A DNA stretch of 64,000 nucleotides from Rivularia sp. MS3 (GTDB lineage: Bacteria > Cyanobacteriota > Cyanobacteriia > Cyanobacteriales > Nostocaceae), in assembly GCA_019192545.1 (NCBI GenBank), contig JAHCMI010000019.1:1-64000 (forward strand), read 5' to 3'. The notes beneath the pieces are model-generated. The model worked only from the letters and a program-made list of their open reading frames with translations, had not been told where the DNA came from and ran no database searches. Every line of letters starts with the position of its first letter. Position 1 is the stretch's first letter. Of this stretch, positions 9,061-19,454 are shown piece after piece. Position numbers and translations under genes: made by a program.

Positions 9061-9855
9061 ATGGATACTTTAACTGCTTTGCAGGAATTAATTGATGTAG
9101 TTGCTAAGTTGCGATCGCCGTCGGGTGGTTGCCCTTGGGATTTAGCGCAAACTCCAGAAACTTTGACTCCTTACGTAATCGAGGAAGCTTATGAGGTTGT
9201 TGATGCTATTCAAAGCAAAGATAAAAATCACATTGCTGAAGAATTAGGGGATTTACTTTTACAAGTTGTTTTACAAGCACAAATTTTTAGCGAATCTGGA
9301 GATTTTACTCTTAAAGAAGTTGCCGAAGGTATTTCTCAAAAGTTGATTCGTCGGCATCCCCATGTTTTTGGTGATGTTTCGGTGCAGAATGTTGATGAAG
9401 TAAAGCAAAATTGGGAAGATATCAAGGCTGCGGAAAAAGGCGAAACTGTTGCACAAACTCAAAAGCTCAGTAATCAACTCAGCGGCTATTCCCGCAAGCT
9501 ACCCCCACTTATGGCAACAATGAAAATGTCTAACAAAGCTGCTGAGGTTGGCTTTGAATGGGATAACATCGATGGTGTCTGGACAAAATATGAAGAAGAA
9601 TTAGGAGAATTTAAACAGGCTTTAGCTGAAGAAACACCCCAAAGACAGCAAGAGGAATTAGGAGATTTGCTGTTTACTCTTCTTCAGTTAGCACGATGGA
9701 ACAATTTAGATCCCAGTGAAGCCTTGCAAGGAACAAACAAACGGTTTATTCAGCGATTTCAAAAAATGGAAAATTTCGCCGAGCGTCCGCTTTCGGAATA
9801 TAGCTTGGTAGAATTAGAAGCACTTTGGCAGCAAGCTAAAAAAGAATTAAAATAA
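9061..9855 (+). CDS. mazG: Nucleoside triphosphate pyrophosphohydrolase MazG
   Basis: 264 residues, the standard length for two-domain MazG, which hydrolyses NTPs/dNTPs to NMP and PPi and removes aberrant nucleotides. Two MazG helical repeats are seen. The first has GCPWDLAQTPETL then EEAYEVVDAI (E41/E42) and EELGDLLLQVV (E60, E61, D64). The second has EEELGEFKQAL and EELGDLLFTLLQLARW. Both EExxD magnesium sites are intact. A HIP1 site lies inside the gene at about 9113. The start ATG follows directly on an intergenic repeat with no clear Shine-Dalgarno sequence. Confidence 0.95.
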   Translation: MDTLTALQELIDVVAKLRSPSGGCPWDLAQTPETLTPYVIEEAYEVVDAIQSKDKNHIAEELGDLLLQVVLQAQIFSESGDFTLKEVAEGISQKLIRRHPHVFGDVSVQNVDEVKQNWEDIKAAEKGETVAQTQKLSNQLSGYSRKLPPLMATMKMSNKAAEVGFEWDNIDGVWTKYEEELGEFKQALAEETPQRQQEELGDLLFTLLQLARWNNLDPSEALQGTNKRFIQRFQKMENFAERPLSEYSLVELEALWQQAKKELK

Positions 9856-10211
9856 AAGTTAAAATCCTTATCCTACAAAGGTTTAAGCGTTGCTGATTAA
9901 AGGTATGAATAGCCCCCCAACTTCTGGTGTTGACAGGACTTATGCAAAAGTAACGTAACTAAGTTATTACGAGCGACAGCGTTCCGGTCGTAATCACAAA
10001 TCTCTGTTGCGTAAGTTCTGATTGACTTTGACGGGATTTTGATAACTATAATTCATACTTTTATTATGTCAAGGTTATGGTGCGTTAGATGATGTATTAA
10101 TCTTTATTGTTTTGACAGATAGATCCAGAGTGCTTCTATTCCCGGTTTATTTCCGATTTAAAAACGAGATGTTGATGCTTTAACAAATAGAAACCGGCAA
10201 TTCCCACTCAT
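9856..10211. other. Intergenic region holding a MITE-like element
   Basis: No gene is seen. A structured inverted-repeat element occupies 9934-10020; the rest is AT-rich without recognisable signals. Confidence 0.5.
9934..10020. mobile_element. MITE-like inverted-repeat element, 87 bp
   Basis: Terminal arms CAGGACTTATGCAA and TTGCGTAAGTTCTG pair at 12 of 14 positions. Inside, TTACGAGCG and its complement in CGGTCGTAA form a second stem. A related terminus, GGGACTTATGC, appears alone near 10655. The size, nested stems and lack of coding potential fit a non-autonomous transposon relic; no target duplication is clear. Confidence 0.5.
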
Positions 10212-11264
<1,053 letters not shown>

Positions 11265-11726
11265 ATGAACCTGGCAAATATCTTTTCAATGAACAACAAT
11301 CATGCTTGCGAGCCACCTTTAGTTTTAGTAGTAGAAGATAATGAAGACAATTTATTTTTAATCAGCTATATTCTGGAATCACTGGGTTGTAGAGTGATTT
11401 TTCCAGGAGTCGCAAGTGAAGCAACCGTATTTTTAGCGAAGGAACATCATCCCGATTTAATACTGCTTGATATTGTTTTACCAGATATTAGCGGTATCGA
11501 AATTTTGCAACTTTTGAGACAAGAACCTTTAATTTGTGATATTCCGGCAATTGCTGTAACAGCATTAGCTACGGAACAGAACCGCGAAAATATTATTAGA
11601 GCAGGATTTAATAACTATATTATCAAACCTTACTTAGTTGAAGAATTAGAAGAAATGGTATTTCCATATATCCAGGGGAAGTTAAATAGCTCATCAAAGT
11701 ATTCTGTTAGTCAAGAGAAGCTGTAA
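11265..11726 (+). CDS. Single-domain response regulator (CheY-like)
   Basis: 153 residues, essentially one receiver domain. The acidic pocket is EDNEDN at 24-29, the phosphoacceptor is Asp69 in LILLDIVLPDISG, the Thr99 switch is in IAVTALAT, and Lys121 is in IIKPYLVEELEEM. No output domain follows, only a 15-residue Ser/Lys tail. An internal ATG at 11289 is an alternative start that would remove eight residues without touching the domain. It lies 450 bases from, and converges with, a two-gene histidine kinase unit, so it may receive phosphate from it; that is inference. Confidence 0.88.
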   Translation: MNLANIFSMNNNHACEPPLVLVVEDNEDNLFLISYILESLGCRVIFPGVASEATVFLAKEHHPDLILLDIVLPDISGIEILQLLRQEPLICDIPAIAVTALATEQNRENIIRAGFNNYIIKPYLVEELEEMVFPYIQGKLNSSSKYSVSQEKL

Positions 11727-12174
11727 TCGCTAAATTGTGTTTTTGTAAAAAGCTATTTGAAAATATAAAATTAGTTTTGGCTCGTTAGTGGCTATTTGGC
11801 TTCGATTCTAATGGTTTTACATCAATTAATTGTGACATTAATGGCAGTCTTAATTGTATTAGAAAGGTAGTTGATGACTCTCTTTTTAAGGGAAAGCTAA
11901 TAGAGAGGCTTGTAGTTAGCCCAGTAAGCACGACAAAGCCTTACAAAGTAAAAGCTAGTCGAAATATTTGACTATATTTTTGGTAACTAAGTAAGTGGGC
12001 AGAAAAAAACAACTATGTAACAAAATGTAAATAAATTTTAAACCCTTATTCCCACTGCTTACTGCCGACTGCCTTGTCCTAATTACAATTTTCAACGCCA
12101 ACCTACTTATGCTTACTAATCCTAACTATAATTCGAGCTATTTTTGTTTATAACTATAATCTTGGTTAATCCTG
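11727..12174. other. Convergent intergenic region
   Basis: 448 bases between convergent genes (response regulator on plus, kinase on minus). No gene or clear terminator hairpin is recognised; the text is AT-rich with a CCCACTGCTTACTGCCGACTG low-complexity stretch near 12050. Confidence 0.45.
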
Positions 12175-13290
12175 TTATGCTTTTGGTAGCAGCACTGTAA
12201 ATACACTGCCTTTACCAAGCTCGGAAGAAAACTCAATTTTTCCATTATGAGTTTCTGCAATTCTTTTCGAGAGATGAAGCCCTAAACCGCTGCCAGAACG
12301 TTTGTTTTTACCAGAGCGAAAACGTTCAAATATAGTTTTTTTATCTTCGTTAGCTATTCCATATCCTGTATCTTCTACATCTATTTTTACCCATTCTTTT
12401 CCGGCATCAGATGTAAATTCGGATAAACGTATTTCTATTTGACCTTCATCGGTAAATTTTATTGCATTGCCAACTAAATTACTAACTACACGCCGCAATT
12501 CTAATCTATCACCATTGACCGTACTATTATCTTTACTTTCTCTAATAGAATTAGCTTTGAAATCAAGCTGCAAATCCCTTTCTTCGGCTAGTGGATTTAA
12601 TTCTTGAACTACTTCCTCGACTATAGAATACATGCTACAGCTTTCAAAGTTCATGGTTTTTTTCCCTGCTTCAAACCGCGATACTTCTAGCAATGTATTC
12701 ACCATTTCTAATAAATTATTATTACTACGAACCATTGCAGCGATCGCCTTTTTCATTTCAGGAGAAATCTTGCAAAATGTTTCTTGTAAAAACAGATTGA
12801 GCATTCTATCAGCAGCAACCAAAGGGGTTCGCAAATCATGAGTTAAACGGGAAACGAAATCTTCACGCTGACGAGCCATTTGTTTCTGTGCGTCGATGCT
12901 ATGCTTGAGGCGCAGAAGACTGCGTACTCTGGCAAGTAACTCATCAGTATCAAAAGGTTTACGAATAAAGTCATCAGCGCCAGCATCCAAACCTTCTACA
13001 ACGCTAACGTCGTCAAAAGCTGTAACTAATAAGATAGGAATATAATTATCATCGGTAATATTGCGAATGCGTCGGGTAACTTCATAACCATCTATTTCCG
13101 GCATCATTACATCTAAAAGTATCAAGCTTGGTGGAAGCTTTTTAACTTCTTTGATTGCCGTTTCACCATCAGTGACTAATTTAACTTCGTACCCTTCGCT
13201 TTCCAAAAGTGCCTGTACTAAAAACAGATTGTCGGGGATATCGTCAACTGCTAATATACGGTCTATTATCTGCGAATCTTGAAGTGACAT
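12175..13290 (-). CDS. Receiver-histidine kinase (REC-HisKA-HATPase_c)
   Basis: 371 residues. The N-terminal receiver has DD at 16-17, phosphoacceptor Asp60 in LILLDVMMPEIDG and Lys111 in FIRKPF. The HisKA dimerisation helix follows, with His151 in RLTHDLRTPL, and then the HATPase_c domain with N box NLVGNAIKF, G1 box DTGYGI and G2 box GSGLGLHLSK. There is no transmembrane segment, so it is a soluble response-regulator kinase. It lies 79 bases downstream of a second kinase on the same strand, and the two are probably co-transcribed. The upstream kinase has lost its receiver phosphoacceptor while this one keeps it, which suggests division of labour. Confidence 0.92.
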   Translation of the reverse strand: MSLQDSQIIDRILAVDDIPDNLFLVQALLESEGYEVKLVTDGETAIKEVKKLPPSLILLDVMMPEIDGYEVTRRIRNITDDNYIPILLVTAFDDVSVVEGLDAGADDFIRKPFDTDELLARVRSLLRLKHSIDAQKQMARQREDFVSRLTHDLRTPLVAADRMLNLFLQETFCKISPEMKKAIAAMVRSNNNLLEMVNTLLEVSRFEAGKKTMNFESCSMYSIVEEVVQELNPLAEERDLQLDFKANSIRESKDNSTVNGDRLELRRVVSNLVGNAIKFTDEGQIEIRLSEFTSDAGKEWVKIDVEDTGYGIANEDKKTIFERFRSGKNKRSGSGLGLHLSKRIAETHNGKIEFSSELGKGSVFTVLLPKA

Positions 13291-13369
13291 AATTTAATTT
13301 TGACAAATTTTGCAAACAAATTACAAAAAGGTGCGGTTGACATAGGTACCATAGTTACCCCTACTGCTT

Positions 13370-14668
13370 TTACACAGTGTTTTGGTTAATCTCTCCTTTT
13401 TGATTACTAATAAGCCTTCTTGAAGATAAATCAAGATTTTTTGTAGCAATTTCTCGATCTAAAACAGATGAGAGTTGACGTGGTAATTCTATACGAAACA
13501 ATGTACCTTTTCCTAATTCACTTTCAACTGTAATCTTACCCTTCATCATCTTTAATAATGTTTGGACTATGGATAAACCCAAACCAGTGCCTTCAAACTT
13601 ACGATTATTACTTTGATCTAATTGTTTAAAAGGTTCAAAAATATGCTGTATATCCTCAGAGGCTATGCCGATTCCCGTATCTAAAACTACTAATTCAATA
13701 TTATTATCGGCAATATCTGTAACCTTAACTTCGATATAGCCATCTGACGTAAATTTGATGGCATTAGAAAGCAACTTGTTTAAAATCTGTCGTACCCGCA
13801 GCGAATCATTATATAAATTTGGATTTTCTAAACTAATATCAACATTTATAGACAGTTTTTTTGCTTCTGCCAAAGAGCGCATATCCGCAACGGTAACTTT
13901 CACCAGTTTTTCTAAATCAAATGTTTCTGGTTTTAATTCTAATTTTTCCGCTTGTAGCTTGGAATAATCCAAAACTTCATTCAACAGCATTAATAAGTTT
14001 TTGCCGTTATTAAGAATACGTTCTACCATATCCTTTTGTGATTTCGATATTATACCGCATTTTGGACGCAATAATAACTGAGAAAAGCCAATTATTGCAT
14101 TCATGGGAGTCCTTAATTCGTGAGATATAGTTGCCAAAAATTGCGACTTTAATTCAAAGACTTCGGTTAATTTAAGATTTTGGATTGCAATTTGTTGTTG
14201 CTGCTGCTGAATTTGTTGCTTTTGATTAATAATTAGCGTGTTGTTTTTTTCTAGCTGCTCGTGAAGCCGATCTAATTGAGCTTGAATTCCGTAAATTCTT
14301 GTAGCATTACGCAGTACAGAGTCTAAAATTTCTGCTGATAATGCCGATTTTTTAATATAATCGATAGCTCCAGCTTTGATGAGTTCTTTAGGGCTAAGTT
14401 CATCGCTGTTTTCGACAAGAGCTATAATCGGAACTAACTGTTTGAAACTACTTAATTGTTTTAATAAATTTACAGCTTGAGCATGAGAAGCGCAATTGCC
14501 CAAAAATACGAAGTCATAAGGACTATCCTGGAAAATATCTATGGCTTCGTGACTTTCAGTTAGCTTTATTTGTTTTTGCTGAAGACCATAATTATTGAAA
14601 GCACGAAATATTTTCGTTCTATCGATTTCGTCATCTTCAATAATTAGAATCTTTAACTTCTCATCCAT
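13370..14668 (-). CDS. Histidine kinase with degenerate N-terminal receiver
   Basis: 432 residues. Residues 1-120 have the receiver fold (IIEDDEID at 9-16, Lys106/107), but the expected phosphoacceptor Asp is Gly57 in FVFLGNCAS, so it cannot be phosphorylated in the usual way. A glutamine-rich coiled coil (about 128-172) leads into HisKA with His183 in TISHELRTPMNAI and HATPase_c with NAIKFTSDG, DTGIGIASED and GTGLGLSIV. The protein is soluble. It is the first gene of a probable two-gene unit with the REC-kinase below it. The dead receiver may act as a constitutive or protein-binding regulator of the kinase; that is inference. Confidence 0.9.
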   Translation of the reverse strand: MDEKLKILIIEDDEIDRTKIFRAFNNYGLQQKQIKLTESHEAIDIFQDSPYDFVFLGNCASHAQAVNLLKQLSSFKQLVPIIALVENSDELSPKELIKAGAIDYIKKSALSAEILDSVLRNATRIYGIQAQLDRLHEQLEKNNTLIINQKQQIQQQQQQIAIQNLKLTEVFELKSQFLATISHELRTPMNAIIGFSQLLLRPKCGIISKSQKDMVERILNNGKNLLMLLNEVLDYSKLQAEKLELKPETFDLEKLVKVTVADMRSLAEAKKLSINVDISLENPNLYNDSLRVRQILNKLLSNAIKFTSDGYIEVKVTDIADNNIELVVLDTGIGIASEDIQHIFEPFKQLDQSNNRKFEGTGLGLSIVQTLLKMMKGKITVESELGKGTLFRIELPRQLSSVLDREIATKNLDLSSRRLISNQKGEINQNTV

Positions 14669-16037
14669 GGCTATTTTGCCTTAATTGTAACTTCGGCTAT
14701 CAGATATTAATTCATCAATTCATCTTACTTTGTATACTATTTTCTAAAGATTTTTTGTAACTACTTGAAAAATTTAACGATAATAAAATCTGTATGAAAG
14801 CTTGAATTTTAATTTGAATGCTATAAAACCAATTTATGAGTTAATTGCACACAATCAAACATTCAATCTGATAGTTCATATATACTTGAATTTTCTCTAT
14901 ATATTTGCTGTTAATAAACATAATAGCTTCATTATAAGCTTGTTCAGAAGCTTTATTTTGTAATCTTTCATTCAATCTTTACAAGATTACATTATTATCA
15001 ATAATTCAATTATCCTAAAAATATAAATTAGCAATTAATAATTGCCTTACTCACCTTATTACTTCATATATCCGTATTAAGTTCTTTCAGTGCATAGTAC
15101 TAGGTATCAATAGTTACTTATGTTTTGTTTGCTTTGACGAAAAAGCAGAAGTTTTGTGCCCTCGAATTGAAATAATAAATAAAGTAGACATATTAAAACT
15201 AGCAAGAACAACCAATTATCCAACTTGTTTATTCCTACAGTTAATATTTATACATTATATGGCACTAAATTTATTTTACGTAAATACATTTTTGTTCGTC
15301 CTCAGCCTTTGGTATGAGTTTATTTATATTCCTATTTAAAAATAATGATTATATTGCTGATTCATTGTCAAACTTCCAGCAATGGATTGATTAAGATAAA
15401 CCTGGTTTATGCAAAGTTTGTTAAACTCACGATGCTAGAAGCAAATTTATAATAAAATAATTTAATAGTACGAACACCAGCAATAATTAAATAATCAGGT
15501 AGAAAATCATTTTGACCGTTACTTAAGGTAATGCTCTGTCCTATATCTGTTTTAGATAAAATATAATTAAGTAAACAATTAAACTTAAATATCTTAATAA
15601 TTAAGCATTTCCTTTGAAGCTTGCAGCGTTTTGGTTTTGATTTAGGATAAATAATTAAAATACATATTATAGCGTGTATATATAGTCTCAGTTAAAAATA
15701 TCCTGTCAATTTTTAATTGAAAATAGCTGGAATGCTTTACAAAAAGTTGAATTTCCTATAGGCTAAATTAGCATAATGTATAGGTAAATTTAATATATTT
15801 CATATCTGTAAATACTTAAAATAGAAGTTAAAGCAGTAAAGTTTATTCTGCCATATATCTTCAGCTATATATTTACCTATATCAAAAGACTAATCATAAA
15901 AATAACCATTGCTTCTATCGATGGATGTATTGTTGGTACAAATAAATCTACCTTTAGTTTTAGATGCGTATGATGAAACCTTTAACCTATGAGAAGATTT
16001 TGAGATATATTAAGTAAAAAATTATTTGAGCATAGCA
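14669..16037. other. Long AT-rich intergenic region (about 1.4 kb)
   Basis: This gap separates divergent signalling genes. One frame of 61 codons at 15154-15339 is open on plus, but its composition is that of random AT-rich DNA. A short palindrome ATAAACCTGGTTTAT lies at 15396-15410. No tRNA, repeat array or known RNA gene is recognised. Regulatory RNA cannot be excluded. Confidence 0.45.
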
Positions 16038-16757
16038 ATGAGTGAAATTAGTATTGTTTTAATTGAAGACCACGATCTAACTCGAATGGGTATAAAAGCT
16101 GCCCTACAAGCAAACAGCGAATTGCAAGTTATAGGAGAAGCTGCAAATGGTAGCAGAGGGCTAAAAATGTTAGAAAGCATGAAGCCAGATGTTGCACTTG
16201 TAGATATTGGGTTGCCAGATATTGATGGTATTGAGCTTACCCGTAAGTTTAGAGAATATCAAAGTAGTGTCAGAGATACTTCTACAAAAATTCTGGTTCT
16301 AACCATGAATCATACGGATGATACCGTACTTGCTGCTTTTGCAGCAGGGGCTGATTCTTATTATATGAAGGATACAAGCATTGATAAATTGACTGAGGCA
16401 ATTCACTCAACTTACTCAGGCAACTCTTGGATAGATCCAGCGATCGCTAATGTAGTATTGCAGCAGATAAGGCAGGAAATATCGGCAGAACAAATATCTA
16501 CTCAGGCGAAGACAGTGAAAATTGAAGCACTGTCTAATGAATACGAGCAAGTTTTAGAAACCTATCCTTTAACTCAAAGAGAATTAGAAATACTTGAATT
16601 AATCGTAGCTGGAAAAAGTAATGGAGAAATTGCTGAACAGTTGTATATTACAGTAGGTACTGTAAAGACTCACGTTCGCAATATTCTTAACAAGCTTTGT
16701 GCTGACGATCGCACGCAAGCAGCAGTTAGGGCATTACGTTCGGGATTAGTAGCATAA
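16038..16757 (+). CDS. NarL/FixJ-type response regulator with LuxR HTH
   Basis: 239 residues from the ATG at 16038; a TTG four codons earlier (16026) is possible but less likely. The receiver has EDHD at 10-13, phosphoacceptor Asp56 in VALVDIGLPDIDG and the switch region LTMNHTDD. It is followed by a linker and a LuxR-type helix-turn-helix (LTQRELEILELIVAGKSNGE, then TVGTVKTHVRNIL). It is a DNA-binding transcription factor activated by a kinase, although none is adjacent on this strand. A 200-base gap separates it from the next gene, so both could share regulation. The 1.4-kb upstream non-coding region may hold complex control sites. Confidence 0.92.
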   Translation: MSEISIVLIEDHDLTRMGIKAALQANSELQVIGEAANGSRGLKMLESMKPDVALVDIGLPDIDGIELTRKFREYQSSVRDTSTKILVLTMNHTDDTVLAAFAAGADSYYMKDTSIDKLTEAIHSTYSGNSWIDPAIANVVLQQIRQEISAEQISTQAKTVKIEALSNEYEQVLETYPLTQRELEILELIVAGKSNGEIAEQLYITVGTVKTHVRNILNKLCADDRTQAAVRALRSGLVA

Positions 16758-16956
16758 GCTTGTAAAGTTAATATCGTAATATCGATTAGTTAGCAATTGA
16801 CAATTGTTGTGACTACTTCAAATAGTTCTTAGAAATTAGGAAGGAAAGTAGAAATAGTATTTGACTATAAAATTTGCAACTATTTCAAGTCACTCATCAT
16901 AAGTTTGCTATAGTGTTGGTTTATTGTGGCTCAATATATACCATAAGCTCTGTGAA

Positions 16957-17307
16957 ATGAACTACGAAACCGCTCATCAATTTCTTTTAAATCAAACTAT
17001 AGCAAGCGAAAGCAATTCTGATGCGCTACTAAACCGAATGAGACAGGGAAAGCCACCAATTCCCGGTCAAATCACCTCAATTTTGCTAGCATTAAAAGTG
17101 GTATTTGAAGCTCTCAAAGATACTAATCTTCTTGAAAGAGAGTTAACTTATGCTCTATATTTATTAACCGTGAAAGCTCAGCAGTTATTCGCAGCAGGTT
17201 TAAAGGCAGGTGTAGATTGGCCACCACTGTTCAAAGAAGATTTATTAAGAATTGCCAACGCAACCGAAAGTATTTTTTCTGGCGAATGGCATAACGTGCA
17301 TCAATAG
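16957..17307 (+). CDS. Conserved hypothetical cyanobacterial protein, 116 residues
   Basis: I choose the ATG at 16957 (MNYETAHQFLLNQ); the frame is open to a TTG at 16924, but those 11 residues look non-native. The protein is almost all helical, with a conserved-looking core GKPPIPGQITSILLALKVVF, then ERELTYALYLLTVKAQQLF and AGVDWPPLFKEDLLRIA. No catalytic motif or membrane segment is visible. Proteins of this type are known to me from cyanobacteria, sometimes labelled dethiobiotin synthetase without evidence; nothing here supports that activity. It lies 199 bases after the NarL-type regulator on the same strand. Confidence 0.7.
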   Translation: MNYETAHQFLLNQTIASESNSDALLNRMRQGKPPIPGQITSILLALKVVFEALKDTNLLERELTYALYLLTVKAQQLFAAGLKAGVDWPPLFKEDLLRIANATESIFSGEWHNVHQ

Positions 17308-17370
17308 AAGAATTTGTAGATATAGTACTTTTGAGTTGAATGTAATACAAAGATAATTGCACAAAACTGT

Positions 17371-17388
17371 ACGGGCAGGGATGCCCGT
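17371..17388 (+). terminator. Hairpin between convergent genes
   Basis: ACGGGCAGGGATGCCCGT is a perfect 7-bp stem with a 4-base loop, 63 bases after the preceding plus-strand stop. A second hairpin, GGGAGCATTTTGCTCCC, follows at 17422-17438 and may serve the minus-strand gene. Neither has a strong T tract. Confidence 0.5.
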
Positions 17389-17456
17389 ATCACAAAATTA
17401 AATATAGTCTCTTCAGTATAAGGGAGCATTTTGCTCCCGATGTAAATATTTTTTGT

Positions 17457-18050
17457 CTAACGGTTTCTTAATTCTTCTTCTAACTTATCCAAATCGGATT
17501 TAAGGAAAACCGTCATCTGCCCGGTGAAAGCTTTACCGTTTTTATCTTGGGCGACTTCTACCCAGTAAGCATAACGGGAGCCTACACGTAGCTCACCTGT
17601 TAAAGCTTCTCTAACGGGAGTTTTAGCAAAACGTGCTGCATTAATTGCGCTTTGGTTAGGGTATTCGTAAATAACCCGAGCGTTTTTATAATCTTGATAA
17701 ACATCTAAGCCATAGATTACACGCAAAGATTCTTTGAGTTTATCTAAACTCATACCGTTGATTGCATCATACATAGATATGCGTTCGGTGCGACTTCGAT
17801 TGCGGTTATGAGAAAAAGTTAGTCTTCCAGGTGCTGATACCATCGCTTGAAAACTGAATCTTTGGGCTGCTGTATCAGTTTTCGTGACTAAAAAACGTTC
17901 TCCACTACGAGGGCTTAATGTCGGATGTGCTTGAATCCAAATTTCTACATCTTCCATAGATTGCCCCGGTAAAGCCTTAGCTGCTCCAGGGTTGGATATC
18001 ACAAATGCTAAAGGTAAAATTAAAACTTGCAATAGAGATTTTTTAATCAT
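17457..18050 (-). CDS. Secreted conserved hypothetical protein
   Basis: 197 residues. The first 27 (MIKKSLLQVLILPLAFVISN, then PGAAKA) form a classical signal peptide with likely cleavage after AKA. The mature part begins LPGQSMEDVEIWIQAHPTLS and is mixed alpha/beta with a charged C-terminal helix (KSDLDKLEEELRNR). There are no Cys, no lipobox and no enzyme motif. It is likely periplasmic; function unknown. It lies downstream of the zinc dehydrogenase gene with a gap of 109 bases, so co-transcription is possible. Confidence 0.75.
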   Translation of the reverse strand: MIKKSLLQVLILPLAFVISNPGAAKALPGQSMEDVEIWIQAHPTLSPRSGERFLVTKTDTAAQRFSFQAMVSAPGRLTFSHNRNRSRTERISMYDAINGMSLDKLKESLRVIYGLDVYQDYKNARVIYEYPNQSAINAARFAKTPVREALTGELRVGSRYAYWVEVAQDKNGKAFTGQMTVFLKSDLDKLEEELRNR

Positions 18051-18159
18051 TTTTAAGTTTTGAGAGTTACTGTATATAGAATTCCCCTTTTTTTTATTTA
18101 ATTAACGTTAAAGCCAGAAATTGTGATATAAGAAAATACTAATTAGGCATTGCTCACTG

Positions 18160-19188
18160 TTAACTGCTAACTGCTACTTTGACTACTTTGCGCTGACGCA
18201 TGTCATTAAAGACTTTTTCTAAATCTTTAAGGTGACGATTTTGGGTGATGAGCAACTCAAAAGGTATTTTCCGACTAGAAATTAGTGATAAGGCTTCTCT
18301 TACATATTTAGGGGTATTGTGAAAAACTCCTTTTAAAGTTAGTTCGCTGTAATGTAGCTGCTCTGTATTTACTGTAATTGCACAATCGCGGGGGCATCCG
18401 CCGAATAAGTTAACCGTACCACCAGGGCGAGCGCAGGAAATTGCTGTTTCCCAAGCGCTAGGAACACCTGTCGCTTCTATAACTACGTCTGCACCAAAAT
18501 TTTGCGTAAATTCTTTTACTATTGCAGAGATATCGTCTACTTGGTGATAGTTAAAAGTCTTTACAGCACCAAGCTTTTGTGCGATTTTTAACCTTTGCTC
18601 GTTACCACCAAGTAGCAATACTTGAGCAGAGCAATCATAAGCTAACTTTGCTACAAACATCAAACCGATTGCTCCATCTCCGAGGATTACTACTTTATCT
18701 CCAGGCTTGACATTAGAGCGTGCTACCCCATGCAAAACGCAAGCTAAAGGTTCAGTCATAGCTGCTAATTCAAAGGGTAAATTATCGGGGATTTTTAACA
18801 AATTATGTTTGACAATCGGCGCGGGAATTTTAAGGTATTGAGCAAAAGTGCCATTATTCCAAGTCAAATTCGGACACAAAGAATATTCCTGACGCTGACA
18901 GAAAAAACAATTCATGCAAGGTGCGGAATTATTAGCAACAACGCGATCGCCTATCTTCCAGTTAGTAATACCCTTGCCTACCGATACAATTTCCCCTGCG
19001 GCTTCATGCCCAAAAAGTGTAGGTGGTTGAAGCATTTTGGCATGTCCACCACGTAACCATACTTTTAAATCGGTACCGCAGGTAGTTGCAGCACCTACCT
19101 TAATTACAACTTCACCATCAACAGGAGTTGGATCTGCAACCGTTTCCAAACGTAAATCTTCTTTACCGTAAAGCAACGCAGCTAACAC
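18160..19188 (-). CDS. Zinc-dependent alcohol dehydrogenase (MDR family)
   Basis: 342 residues, the normal length for medium-chain dehydrogenases that oxidise polyols, threonine or related alcohols with NAD(P). Catalytic zinc ligands are Cys37 and His61-Glu62 (FGHEAAGEIV). The structural zinc lobe is present (Cys91, Cys94, Cys97, Cys105). The Rossmann nucleotide-binding loop is VVILGDGAIGL at about 170-180. It is closest in pattern to sorbitol or threonine dehydrogenases, but the substrate cannot be read from sequence. The final residues and the stop codon come from an intergenic repeat (CAGTTAGCAGTTAACAG). No pathway partner is adjacent. Confidence 0.88.
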   Translation of the reverse strand: MLAALLYGKEDLRLETVADPTPVDGEVVIKVGAATTCGTDLKVWLRGGHAKMLQPPTLFGHEAAGEIVSVGKGITNWKIGDRVVANNSAPCMNCFFCQRQEYSLCPNLTWNNGTFAQYLKIPAPIVKHNLLKIPDNLPFELAAMTEPLACVLHGVARSNVKPGDKVVILGDGAIGLMFVAKLAYDCSAQVLLLGGNEQRLKIAQKLGAVKTFNYHQVDDISAIVKEFTQNFGADVVIEATGVPSAWETAISCARPGGTVNLFGGCPRDCAITVNTEQLHYSELTLKGVFHNTPKYVREALSLISSRKIPFELLITQNRHLKDLEKVFNDMRQRKVVKVAVSS

Positions 19189-19205
19189 TACAGAATAATC
19201 CTCAG

Positions 19206-19370
19206 AATATAAGTGAACAGTGAACAGTTACCAGTGAACAGTTAACAGTTAACAGTGAAAAGTTAACAGTGAACAGTTAACAGCGAACAGTGAGCAATCA
19301 TAAATTCATAACTCCTAACTCTTAACTCCTAACTATTTCCCATGCCCAATTACCAATGCCCAATACCCTT
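19206..19370. repeat. Short tandem repeats (AACAGTGAACAGTTAACAGT type)
   Basis: About 90 bases of GAACAGT/TAACAGT units are followed by TAACTCCTAACTCTTAACTC and CCCAATTACCAATGCCCAAT runs. This is the longest array of this family in the window and lies upstream of the dehydrogenase gene. Confidence 0.85.
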
Positions 19371-19383
19371 ATACAGATAATAA

Positions 19384-19410
19384 ACTCCACCCGATTGGAT
19401 CGGGTAGAGT
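19384..19410 (-). terminator. Strong terminator-like hairpin
   Basis: ACTCCACCCGAT pairs with ATCGGGTAGAGT (11 of 12) around a TGG loop. It lies 45 bases past the stop of the minus-strand zinc-ribbon gene and could terminate that transcript. Confidence 0.65.
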
Positions 19411-19454
19411 CAAGAACTTTTTAAAAATGAAGAACCGTCTTTATTTATCGAAGA

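Noticed and set aside
15154-15339. 61-codon open frame on the plus strand in the long gap
   Set aside because: AT-driven composition, no ribosome site, no domain-like pattern; expected by chance in such DNA.
16957-17307. Calling the 116-residue protein dethiobiotin synthetase
   Set aside because: No P-loop or BioD motif is present; the label seen on some relatives is not supported by this sequence.
19206-19370. Repeat array considered as a CRISPR
   Set aside because: Units are only about seven bases long, have no unique spacers and no cas gene nearby; it is a short tandem repeat.
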